NCBI RefSeq assembly: GCF_964355755.1
Contig: NC_092670.1
Coordinates: forward strand, 521,001 to 585,000
DNA: 64,000 nucleotides
Source of the DNA: Antedon mediterranea
Lineage: Eukaryota; Echinodermata; Crinoidea; Comatulida; Antedonidae
Direction: 5' to 3'
Numbering within the stretch: position 1 is the first letter of the stretch; the number at the start of each line of letters is the position of its first letter. A program made the position numbers and the translations under genes. The notes under the pieces are model-generated. The model was not told the DNA's origin. It made no database searches and saw nothing but the letters and a program-made list of their open reading frames with translations. Positions 1 through 12,300 of the stretch are shown here, one piece after another.

Positions 1-108
1 ACTATGTGCACTTTGTGTCAAGTACACTAGCTGTCCGGTACGTAATTAGTTTATACTATGTGCACTTTGTGTCAAGTACACTAGCTGTCCGGTACGTAAT
101 TAGTTTGT
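1..108. repeat. Two-copy 54-bp direct repeat in BTAF1 intron
   Basis: Two nearly identical copies, starting at 1 and 55, of a unit beginning ACTATGTGCACTTTG. It lies in the intron that runs off the left edge, so the true copy number is unknown. Confidence 0.9.
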
Positions 109-157
109 TTGGGGAGTTGAACCAAAAACTTGTTGATGTGATGTGGTCTACATTGTC

Positions 158-327
158 TTAAGCTCTTTCTACACTATCAAACTACTTTGACAAAAAAAGT
201 GTCATATACCCAAATATGTTAGTTAATATATCCCCAAATATGGTAGTGATATGATGTCATCGTGTACACATATTGGCACATCACATTTTGTTGTCACATA
301 AAGCTTGATAGTGTGGACAGAGCTTTA
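158..327. mobile_element. MITE, TTAA family A, copy 1
   Basis: Terminal inverted repeats: left AGCTCTTTCTACACTATCAA, right GATAGTGTGGACAGAGCT. The left end is TTAA (158-161) and the right is the decayed TTTA. The interior carries the shared words CCCAAATATG and CACATCACATTTTG. It lies in a BTAF1 intron. Confidence 0.85.
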
Positions 328-353
328 GTAACAAAATAATAGTTTTAACTTAC

Positions 354-3300
354 TTAAGAGCTGTTAGTTTGGGTGCATGATGAATATCATTCAATGATGA
401 ATTCTGTTCCTTTAATTGCCGAGTGATGTTTTCATACTGTGGGTGTTTCTGATTGACAACTAGTAAAGGATGGTTACAAACTTTACGTAAATACTGAAGT
501 GCCTGGAAAAACAACAAAAGTATTAAGATAACACTGCGGATGTATATCAATCAACAGATAGAAAACAAACAAACATGTAAAAAGCTCAAAACAAAATAAT
601 TAACTGTAAGACAGAAATGTTAAATTCAATTATTAAGGCTTAATAAGAGTACTTTTTTTGTTTCATAAATCTATTTCAACCATCAATAAACATTTAGTTA
701 AAATCTTGATATCAAACCTGGAAGATGTGTGTAGATCCTTTAGATTTTGATTTGCTTTCATCCTCCTTGCTGACTGCTGTCTCAACACCTTTCTTGGCCC
801 TAGACTTAGCAAAATCTTCATACAGTTGAACCTGCAACAAACAAAATTAAGATCTTACTTAAAACCAAAAGTACTTTTTACACACATACATTCATTTGTA
901 CATACTGTACACCATTTATATCAAAAAATATCAATCTATATCTATTATTATATCTATTATTCTATTCTGAAGGCAAATATGTTTCCTAATGAGAACCCTA
1001 TGTGTAGTTAATGTACCTGAAGTGGGCTCAGCTCACAGTAGTAATCCTGAATGATTTTAGGTGGTAGATCATCAAGTACATCTTCTTTGAGTCGACGTAG
1101 AAGGAATGGAAGAACTTGCCTATGAAGGGCTTCCATTGCAAGAGCACCTACGACAAAACAATTATGACAAGCTTTCATTCATAGTTTTCAAAAAGAAACA
1201 TAAACTATTAAAACAATCTGGATCATCATTCTCCCCAGAAAAGTGTTGTTTGAGCAAACTGAAGTAGTGTAGCTAACAACAGGGTTTATTTCAATTTAGG
1301 CCAAATGAGAACAAAATAAAGCCAAATGAGAACAAAATAAAGCCAAAATAAAGCCAAATAGACTGCAACATTTATAATTAATAAATCAATAACATTTCAT
1401 CACTTCATTGAGTAGATTTTTCTTCTCTGTAATTTTGTTTCTCATTGACAATCATAAGCAGAATTTAAGCCCCCGCGCTTATTTCAAAATCCTGGACCCA
1501 CCGCTGACAATGGCTAATTACCTGCTTCTTGTTCTTTAGTTGAGCTCTTTGCATCTTTACTTTGCAGGATTGGTTTTGCATAACGAGCAATAAATTGTTT
1601 TTCCGTGCCTAGAAATCCAGGCATCAAAAAATCAAATAATGACCATAGTTCCAATACATTGTTCTATAAGAAGAAAACACAATTATCTCAGTACCTAGAA
1701 ATCCAGGGATCAAAAAATGAAATAATGACCAATACACCTAAGTGAAAACTGTCTAAATACAAATCTTATAAATAATTGACCAAGAGTTGGAAGATTCCAT
1801 TACCTGAATAGGGGTGCCAGATAAGATGAGTCTGTGGTTTGTTATAAGTTGTTTAATAGCTTTGGATATTTTTGTTTTTCCATTCTTAATTATATGCCCC
1901 TCATCTAGAACACAGTAGTTCCATCGAATATCTCTGCAAGAAAAATTAATAAATTATTGCATGCATTGTTGCAAACAATGATTAATTGGGATAATAATTA
2001 ATAAGATTACTTTTTTAATTCAGGAAAGGAAACAAACGATCATGAAAACTCACCCAAAGAAGTCGATATCATTCCTCAGTATGTCATAAGATACAACTAC
2101 CAAATTGCACCGCTTAACTTTACTTCTGAGCCTTAGAAAAACAACAAAATGCTCGTAAATATCTACAATCAAGATCATGTCAATTAGTTCAAATTTTCTT
2201 CAAAATGGATGATTGATCTAAACATAAACTGGTGAAAGTGAAACACAGCCTTTTGCTAATTTAATATTCTCTAGAAATGAATACCAATCATTTTTATAAA
2301 TAAATGATAATAAATACCTAAGTCGCTCATTTGGAGGTCCAGTATAATGCAGTGGATTTAGATGTTCTCTTGAGCAAAACTTCTCAACCTCATACACCCA
2401 GTGACCGGTTAACGTTGTTGGGCAGATCACAATGGACGGAATCTGAGCACATGATGGATTCTGGGAAGCCTACAACAAATAGATAGCGCTACATTAATGA
2501 AAGCATTTAAACAAACTATAGAAATAATACATGATTTTATTAGAACAAGTTCAACTAATGTGCCACCATAACTTGTTTTTGCTTGGTGTGGTCAAGGTCG
2601 GCAAAGATGCTTTAAATATAATTATTAATATAAAAAATTACGATCTGGAGAAATGGGTGGGTGGTGAAAATTGCCAATTTCAGTGAGTGCCTCGTCTGCT
2701 TCATGCTGGCCACGGCCCAGGTGGTAGGGACATACTATTCATGCTGGCCAGAGCCCTGGTGGTAGGGGCATACTATTCATGCTGGCCACAGCCCTGGTGG
2801 TAGGGACATACTGTGTATACAGTATGTAACATATTTATTGCTTTAATCAACCTTTGACAAGATTGTTCATACATACTTTGAATTCTTTTTGTCTGAGGTA
2901 GTGATCCCCTGCCATAATACACAGTGACATAAGAGTCTTGCCTAGACCCATGTCATCACATAAAATACCATGCAGTTTGTACTTATTCAGGAAAGCCAGC
3001 CAGTTTATACCATCCTGAAAACAAAAGGGAAATATTTTTTATTAAATTTAGGTTTTAAATTCCTTTTTTAATTTGATGTATTTATCATATTTCTTTTTTT
3101 TTTATCGTCTTAATTATGCCAAGCAAAAAAAAATCCATTTTAAAGTGGACAAATATAATTCTTGAATCTTGAATGATAAACAAAACATATTATATAAATA
3201 AATATGATTCTATAAATTACCTGTTGGTACTTTCGGAGCTCAGCTTTGATCGTAACCGGAACCTTGTAATTGTCTAGCCGACGACTGTCTAGCAGTTGTT

Positions 3301-6300
3301 CCAGAAAACGACGTTCTCGAACCTTTTGTTCTATCAATGCAGACGTCATAGACGGTGGGTCTGGAATGCCAGCCTTGGAAAACACAACTTAAAGGTAATG
3401 TATTTACTTCTGTAGTGAATTTAAAGCCCTGTATACATTATCAAACTTGTTTGACAAAAAAAGTGTGAGTGTCCAAATATGATAGTGATATGATGTCATC
3501 ATGTCCATATATGGGCACATCACATTTTGATATCACATAATCACACACACACACATCACATAAAGTTTGATAGTGTAGACAGAGCTTAACATGAATTAGA
3601 AAGTATGAATTTGACTCAAGAGAACATAAAATGGAGCACATAATAAAGTATACTGACCTCTAGAGGCATAAGTTGGATAAGAGTTGCAAAACACTGCGTC
3701 GCCATGAGACGAATGCATTCAACCGGATCACTCATACGACCTAGGACGGGTACAACGAGCAGAACAATATATGGGACAAGTTTGAGGCCTAACAGATCTA
3801 TGATATCTAAAGTAACACATTTAAGGCAAAAATAGGTACATCAACAACAAAAAATGTAGATCAAAACAAAGTCAACATTAGCCTTTATAAAAATCATCAA
3901 TAATTGTTTTTAATTATGAATGTTGTCTGGTATGCGTGTCTGTGTGGTATGGTATCCAAACTGACAAACAACCGCTTCTTTTGGTACTATTGAACATTGT
4001 AATTGTAAATGAAAAAAATATAATACTACTTAGTACAAAGGATACTAGCCAGTGCCTCTATGGCACCCTGTCGTTTAATTTCATTCTCAGCTGCATCAAG
4101 CATGGGCTTAACGTCTTCCAGTACTTTGTTCATGCATGCAACTGTTGACACCGTGCTGAGCACTCCAAGACAACGTGAAGCAAGGTACCGAACAGCTGTG
4201 TACGGGTAACTCAAACACGCAATGATAAAGGGTAGGATGGTTTCCAACTATGGACAAAATTACAATTTTTGACATTTAAATTCTGATTTCAGTTCATTAT
4301 GAATCTGTTCGACGCTCTTACTCTCTTGCACAAGCCTGGCACTCACACCACCTCTAGACAGCCAAGCATGCGCTGATGGCTAGGGGTTAGATCCAATTTG
4401 TCAACACCCTGACGCAAGCTACTCTACAATAGTTACAAACAATTATTATTATAAATTAGTTATTATTTGCGGTACTGTTTTAAAAGTTAAATGTCTGGAT
4501 GTTTCGGTTCTTATGCTACAACCACTGTCTTCTGGTCACACAGTGTTTATTCACCATGCAAGCCTTAAAACAATTTCTACTGTATATCGATTGTGTTGTT
4601 TATAATATACATATGTTGTTTACCTGAGGATGTAGGTCCCTGTGTGTGCTTGGTGATACAACCTCTAGAATTTGAAAAGCATTTACTATTTCTTGGGCTA
4701 GTTCATTTTTATTTTGGTACATGGCAGCATCTGCAAAATAATGATCACTTACGTAAATATTCATGCCAGCAGAAAATAGTTTCAGAAGACAAATGTACTG
4801 TAATTGCATTTCCAACATGTTCATGAAATGTCATTAAAAAATGAATAAAAAAGAAATTACCAAAATTCTGTGGTTTCAAATTTGTAAAAAGAACTCCTGT
4901 GATCATTGTCCACAACTTGTCCAGCACCACAAACAGCTGATCACCAAAGTGAACCGCCAGGCTGCTAACGGCAAACTCCGCTCCTCGCCGTTGAAGCTTC
5001 TCCTGCTCTTTGGCTTCGCTCATAATCTCTGTAAAGTTTGGAACATCAACGTGTAACTCTAAACTGGAATTCCCACTCGTGTTACTCTGTTTGCTGCGAG
5101 ACTTAGCGAATGCCGCCCTCCTAGACACGGCTGACAGTGCTGCTGCCTACAACAAAAAATAAATAAAATTTAGCTTTGAAGTTTATTGATTGATCACTTT
5201 ATTTCAGAATAAAAATTCCATATATACAACAATACAAAATGGAAAATCAAAATAAAATAGGATTTTCTCTCATTTAGGGAAGAGATTTGAAGATCGTTAC
5301 AGATAATATTATAATGTATGGAAAGTTATTTTAAATGTTATTTATTTTAGCAAATGAAAAATTTATGTTAAGTTGTACAGTAAGTAAGGATTGAACAAAC
5401 ACACAGGTATGAAACATTACCTCAAAAGTTGTATAGTAAGTAAGGATTGAACAAACACACAGGCATGCAACACTTAAAATGGAATCTCTTTCTTACCTGT
5501 TGCTGTTTTGCCAAGGTTAATATTCCATGACTCTTCCCACACACGGCTGCTTCCATGACGGCTGGTGTGCTTACTGGGGTCGTAGGTCGTGAAGATCCAG
5601 CACTGGCCATGTGTAGTTCAAGCGGGTTGATTGGAGTCGCAACATTTGGTGTTTGACTTGAATCACAGCAGAGGAACGTGCAAAGGTTCTTGACAATCTT
5701 TGGGTTGGGACATGGACGCCGTGATATACACTGCTCAAGTAGTTTAGCAAGAGCTGATGCTGCACGACTCTGAAAAGATTGTATCAAAAGCAAATAGATA
5801 GTTTGGTCATAAATTAGTATATTTAAATCAATTTATCAAATATAAACTGTATAAAAGTATTTCATCACACAACTAGTTTGATGGTATAGGTTTTTACCTG
5901 TATAATTGAATTGCGTTCTTTTTTAATTGCTTCCATCAAAGGTTTAATAATGGGGTTTAACTTCTCTGGTAAAAGTTTTAGGCTAACCGCAGCAGCTGCC
6001 AAACAGCATTGAACTCTACAACAAAAGAAAAGAGTGAAGATTGTCAATTTCCATGTAGAAACATATGTGAGCAGTATAATAGTATGATACCTAAAACATC
6101 TCTTTTACACATACATCCTATAGAGGTCATCACTTATTCCAATACAAGTAATGGACTTTCACACATACCTAACAGTTAGGTTCTGCTGTTCTTTTTGTAC
6201 CTCTGTAGATGCAGCTTGAACTTTCTGACACTTCTGGGTCAAACTCTCCTTCATTTTTGGGTGAATTCGACTTTGACCCACCATACCATATATGGAATCA

Positions 6301-9300
6301 GCCAATGGCATTGCTTGTTCTACAGTGAACACACTGTGTGTAAACAAAAGAAATCTGAGTGTAACCATTCTGTTTAATAGTTCCAACAGCAAGGCAAAGA
6401 GCTACATGTGGTGAATAATGTGGAATAAATAAAACTAAAAACTTACTAAATTAAAAACTACTTACTTTGGGAAGCTATTGTTTTTCATTTCTGGTCTTGC
6501 TTCAATCCACATTGTAACTAAAGCCTGTGTATAAACAAAACAAACATCATCTCCACAAACATTAATTGCTTTACCCAAGTTAGACAAATATAGGTTTTAA
6601 GGCTCCCCCACACCTTTGCAAAAAGAAACAATCAGATTAATGACAAAACAAAAGTCAAAAGACCTCTGAAGATAAAACAAAACTTGCTAAATTAGGTTTG
6701 GTGTTACCTTACAGTCAATGCATTATTACTTATTAAAGTTACACATGTTTAGATTTTAAGAAAGAATATTTGTGAAAGAAGCAATCATATTATGAAAAAA
6801 AAAAAGCAAAATATTATATGAATAAAAAAGTGATGTGTTACCTTGCAGTCGGCTTGCATGCGCATGAATGCTACAGAAACCTCATCAAAGTACACATTGT
6901 TATTCAACATTGTTAACAGCATAGTCTTCACTGATTCTGTACACTTACAAGACTTTAAAGATAAAAAAAAATTCAAAATTACGGCTACATTGTGTCATCC
7001 ACCATATGTTTCAGCATGGTTGGCCCACTCCTCAATACAGTAATTATGGCTCATTGATTGTTATCCACCCATGAATTTAGTCACCCATTTATATTTTTAC
7101 AGTATAGTTACCATAGATTTTAGCCCGCTTGTTCCCTTACCTGATCTTGTACAGCCCACTCCTCAATAATCATACCAACCACCATCCTTAACAAAGCTGA
7201 GTTACTACTGAGAAAGTGCTCCAATAATTGGCAGATACTGTCTGCTGCATTACCATCCAATGATAGGTGAGGTAAGTGAACTGTGTCAGAGGTCAACTTA
7301 GCAGTCAGCCTACCTATAAGTCTGTTAATGATAAAAAATAATAATAATAGTTCATTCTTATATAGCGCATATAAGCAAGATCTCAATGCACTGCACATTA
7401 TAACCCTGGTCATGTTTTGGATCAAACACGTATGGAAACATACTCCCATAAAAATGCAGCTAGTAATCAGTGCAAAGTTGTGTCTTGATCTAACCACTAC
7501 CCATTTTATACTTAATCAGGTTGAAGTTCACAGTTCTTGCGTATCTTTTCTGTAAAATTATCATGTGGCAGGTAACAATTGAGCATGTTTAATTATTTTT
7601 TGCGCAACATGTGAAGATGTTGAACTGCTTACCGAGTAGCGCGTGTCCTTGCCTGTATAACGCTAAAATCCTGTTCTGTACTATCATTGGAAACAGTTGT
7701 AGCGCCACCGATAAACTCTTGTTGTTTTTCTTTTCCTTGACCTTTTGGACTTCTACATGCTGTTTTGATACCATCCTAAATATGCAAAAAAAGTTATTGT
7801 ATTGTCAAAATAAACAGCTGCTTGTAAAGTGCTTGTTACTATAACAAAATGAATGTTACTAATAATATAAGACATCACCTTAAGCCTATATGCAGCCTTA
7901 ATAAGAAGATCACTATTTAGAGGCACTTTAGACGGCTGCATACAGAGACTAAGCCACGCACTGTACCATGGGAAGGTTGATTGTACTATGTCCTGTAGCA
8001 CAGCCTTCTTCAAAATTGCATCCCAAACCTAGAAAAACAGGAATAAATCTTTGAACTTAAAATAGCAAGAGCAGAACAGAATATATAAAGTCAACTTTCC
8101 CTGACACCATTGGGTTTGCCTCAGTTTAACTCTCCCTGACACCCTTGGGTTTGCCTCAGTTTAACTCTCCCTGACACCCTTGGGTTTGCCTCAGTTTAAC
8201 TCTCCCTGACACCCTTGGGTTTGCCTCAGTTTAACTCTCCCTGACACCCTTGGGTTTGCCTCAGTTTAACTCTCCCTGACACCCTTGGGTTTGCCACAGT
8301 TTAACTCTCCCTGACACCCTTGGGTTTGCCTCAGTTTAACTCTCCCTGACACCCTTGGGTTTGCCTCAGTTTTGGAACCTTTTGGATATTAACAAAATGG
8401 AGAGTCATAGAAATGTAATTGAAATCAGCAGTTACTGTACATAAAAAAAAATATTTTAAAATAAGTATTTTAGGGAACTACTGTATACAACTTTGCTTTA
8501 TCGACAATAAGATGGTTTTACCTCTTGTATAAGATCAAGTGTATCAATTGATGTTTCTACAAGACAACGTTGAAAGAGATGCCGCATGCCATCTTGAAGT
8601 ATATGTGGAAGCCACAATCCAACTGGAACCTATATTGAAACAAACACATACTCTAGTTATGGAAAAATAATAGGATATAAATGTAACAAATGGAGAGTTT
8701 GCAATTGCCCAACATCATTGATCCTAACACCTTATTTATGCAAATGACCCACCTGACTTGTGTCTGCATTCAGTAGTGTAAGCAATGTTTGTAATGCCGC
8801 TTTCCGTACTGAAAGAATTGTATGTGAAAGAAACGGCCATAGTCTTGGAATTAACTCCACCAAAGGTTGAGAATGAAATGATTTCTGATGTACCATGGGA
8901 TACGATAATAACGATGAAAGAAGCATCATTATGCTATTGGTGGAAGCTGTCAGGTCATCCAGGTCAAGAAGAGTGTCCCATAAAGTTTTTAAAATTACCG
9001 GTACCTGTAAAAAAAAAGCACTTAAATGATAAAATATCCCATATCACACCAAAACAACATCCAGAATCTCTTAATTGGTTTTTCGAATTTGTTATTTATT
9101 TATACTGGGTGACCTCTTCAGTCAAAGACTGATCTCCCGGCGGGCCCAGTTATGATCAGTGGCTGTGATGTACTAGTACACTAGGGTAACCACCTACTCA
9201 TCTCCAAAGATGTATTAGGTTCTTTAAAGTGCATATGAGCTAGATGTGTACACTGGACCTACGGTTTATAATCCTTATCCGAGAAGACTCTTTCTACCAC

Positions 9301-12300
9301 TAGAACCATGAAGCGAGTAAGCCTCAAATGTGAGGACATAATTTAGTACTGACCTCTTCTGGACAGATGCCAACAAGTGTGTTAGCAACAGGATTCAGTG
9401 CAGCGGCTGCTACTGACATGACATCATCATTAGAATCTTGTAATCCATTGATTATGCATGGCAACACTGAGGGCAGTAGACTGTTTGTCATTTCCTAGAA
9501 TAAAACATTAATTCATTGATTGTCTTACAAAATCTCCACTGAATGTATACAGTACTACATTATATCTACTTTTGATATTTTAAAAAGCAAAAAGAAAGAA
9601 AATTTGTTTACCTTTCTGACAGCAAGGAGATATTTAAGTCCAATCAAACCACCGTGTCTGACTTCCCATTGTTGTTGACGGAACAATTGCAGAAGAACAG
9701 TTAGCACGCCACGTGCCCCTTCCTCTGACATGTGATGAAGAACAACACCTAGGGACTGAGCGCATGTTTCACGCACTGGGGCTACCACCTGAAAATAGTG
9801 AATTGAAGATAAAAAAATCATAAAACATAACATTATTCAAATTTAATAATGCAAAATGTATACATGCACTTTTTAATAGTTTGAGACTCACTGGAACACA
9901 AAATGTAGAAAAACAAAATTATACACAATCATTAATGTTAAAAATGTAGGAAATTGTTTACCTCATCAGAAACGAAGTCACCAAATCGATCTAAAGCCAA
10001 CACACATAGAAGACGTAAGGCAATGTCCTCAAGCCATGCTTGATTCAACTGGTCTTGCTAATAGCAAATTGAAAAGACACACACACATAAGATACATAAA
10101 GCAATGTCTTTAAACCAGGCCATGATCTTAGAGTTAAGTTTACTGATTAAGTCAACATTTCTACCAATACAAAAGCTAGTTTCTAATAAAATAGTTATAT
10201 TTGATAAATTTACCTGAGATACTAAAAATTCTAATGATTTTCCTCCACTCTTTCCATGTGTCTTGATGAGTTCCCGGATTCCTGTAGCTGCTCCGTGACG
10301 GACTTCCCATGCTTGGTGGAATAAATCATTGCACAGCTGTTCACAAAACGACATGAACGGCCAATCGCCAGTCTGAAATAAAACCATGTGATATTGGTAA
10401 TTTCAAATGTTTTTTTTTAAAACTCATACACTTATAAGGCTTGAGCTCTGTCTACACTATCAAACATTATGTGATGTGCCCAAATATGGAAATGATATGC
10501 ACAAATATGAAAGTGATATGACATGATCATAGTGGTCATAGTAGTGGTCATCCGGCCCGTAGCCAGAATGCATCAGAGGGGGGTTTTCTTGACCAAGTAT
10601 TTTGCGAGCGCAGCGAGCAACTGTAGGCTGGGGGCCAGGGGGCCGCCAAGGGCCCCCGGTCGGGGTCCAGGGGGCGAAGGCCCCTGGAAGCTTTGGCTCT
10701 CAGAGCAATTTCGGTTGTTTTAATAAGCTTACAGAGACATTTTTTACCTACTAAAATCTGAGTTATGCAGAGAAATTATATAGTACAGTATTATGGAAGT
10801 TAGTAGTACTGATCATGATTGTTTCAAAAAAGTATATTATATAATAATAATAATAAATAATTTCTTATCCTATAAACATAAAAAACAAATAGTACCGTAT
10901 ATTTCGGTGTACAAGTCGCACCACCTGTGTATAAGACGCACCCATAACGGAGACTGAAATATTAGTATTTTTTATGTAGTCGATGCAAAAGACGCACTTA
11001 TTTCTAGGCCGAAATTTAAACATTTTACAATCAAAACAATGGTATTTTAATAATAAAACAACGATATTTGAGAAATATTTATTAGAATCAAATGATATAA
11101 TTTTGTTTGATTGCCTTTATTACATCGTAATCAGTCTTTACTTCAACTGAACGTTCAATGAAAAGGGAAATCCCCATATTGTTTCAGTTACGATGCACTG
11201 TGTGGGTAGGGCTAGCCTATGTCTATTTAAGTAACTTTAATTTCATATTATTTAAATATATACCTTCTTATTGTGTGTATGACCATTATAAAATCAATCC
11301 AAATGATGTTCAGTTTTTTGGGCTGATAATGAACCATTAATATCATGTTGGGTAGGCCTATATGAAAATCTTTCCTATTTCCATGCATGCATTACAGCAA
11401 TATGAGGAGAGGAGAGCACTAACCATGTGCTCCTTGCCTGGTGTCCAGCACTGTTGGCCATATACACTATGAGATTAGGGGAAGCTACTTAACACAATAA
11501 CAACACACTCTTTTAGATATCGCTTGACATACGAACTATTGCCTACATGATTATAAAATTATGTGATTGTTGACATAGAGATGTAATAAAAATAAACCAC
11601 CGTGATCAAGGGAAATAGTTATTGTGTAATTAAAATGTGACACCACCGTCATTAATGGACTCTTCCATAAATGTGTTGCGCTGTGATGCTGCATGCTGCT
11701 AGAATACACACCCGCGAGTTCAGAGAGTATTACTAGGCCTGGGTAGAATATCTAATGCGTACTGTAATATTAATACAGTCGAGGATGACAATTTACCTTA
11801 ACTAAAAATTCAATAAACTTGTTACCACACTGTGGTTAGACAGAAGTGAGTAACTAGCTAGGCCTACATTGCAGAGTAGTACACTATTTTTAATTAATTT
11901 AAGTATTAGTAGGTAATTAAATTAATTAGGGTAACATTTAGAGGTCAAATTTGCGTGTCAAAAGTGCGTCTTATACACCGAAATATTCGGTAGGCCTACG
12001 TACACGTACCAATTTAACTCAGCACCATTTTTATTCAAGTTTACACAGTGAAATTCTTTGGTTTAATGAAAAATATTTCAGGAAAAAAATAAAAATCCCC
12101 AAAAAGATTGAACTGAACTGAACGTGATCTTGTGCGTTCCGAAAAGCCCGGCCGAAGCACGCGATTGGTCAGTCCATTTTTCTGTCATATTTATAACCAT
12201 CATCTCTCAACAATCTCTCGATCTCACGCTCAGCAGTGACTTTGACATCGGACAATCTGTATATTCGATCGATTTAAACATATTCAATAGAAGTAAAATG

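Larger units (their letters stand above)
354..3373 (-). other. BTAF1: BTAF1 Snf2 ATPase lobe 1 and start of lobe 2
   Basis: The last nine visible exons encode the Snf2/helicase part. The exon at 2877-3014 carries motif I, DDMGLGKT, with the lysine near residue 1318. The exon at 2318-2469 carries PTTLTGHW. The exon at 1804-1933 carries the DEGH box (about residues 1425-1428) and motif III SGTPIQ. The exon at 1017-1147 carries FLLRR. The ATPase residues are therefore intact. The second RecA lobe (motifs IV-VI) is not in the window; the final visible exon ends in HAPKLTALK. Confidence 0.95.

Noticed and set aside
4340-4430. tRNA-like B-box word GGGTTAGATCC near a possible SINE
   Set aside because: No A box at proper spacing and no cloverleaf; considered instead as a possible cassette exon.
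7019-7045. Second copy of the GCCCACTCCTCAATA word near BTAF1 exon 7141-7321
   Set aside because: Only about 15 bp match; too short to call a duplicated exon.
8785-9132. 115-codon plus-strand frame
   Set aside because: Mostly antisense to the BTAF1 exon 8753-9004; no independent support.
10523-10723. Plus-strand frame with a [15 protein letters not shown]-type stretch
   Set aside because: It lies across the G-rich end of a transposon; low complexity, no family resemblance.
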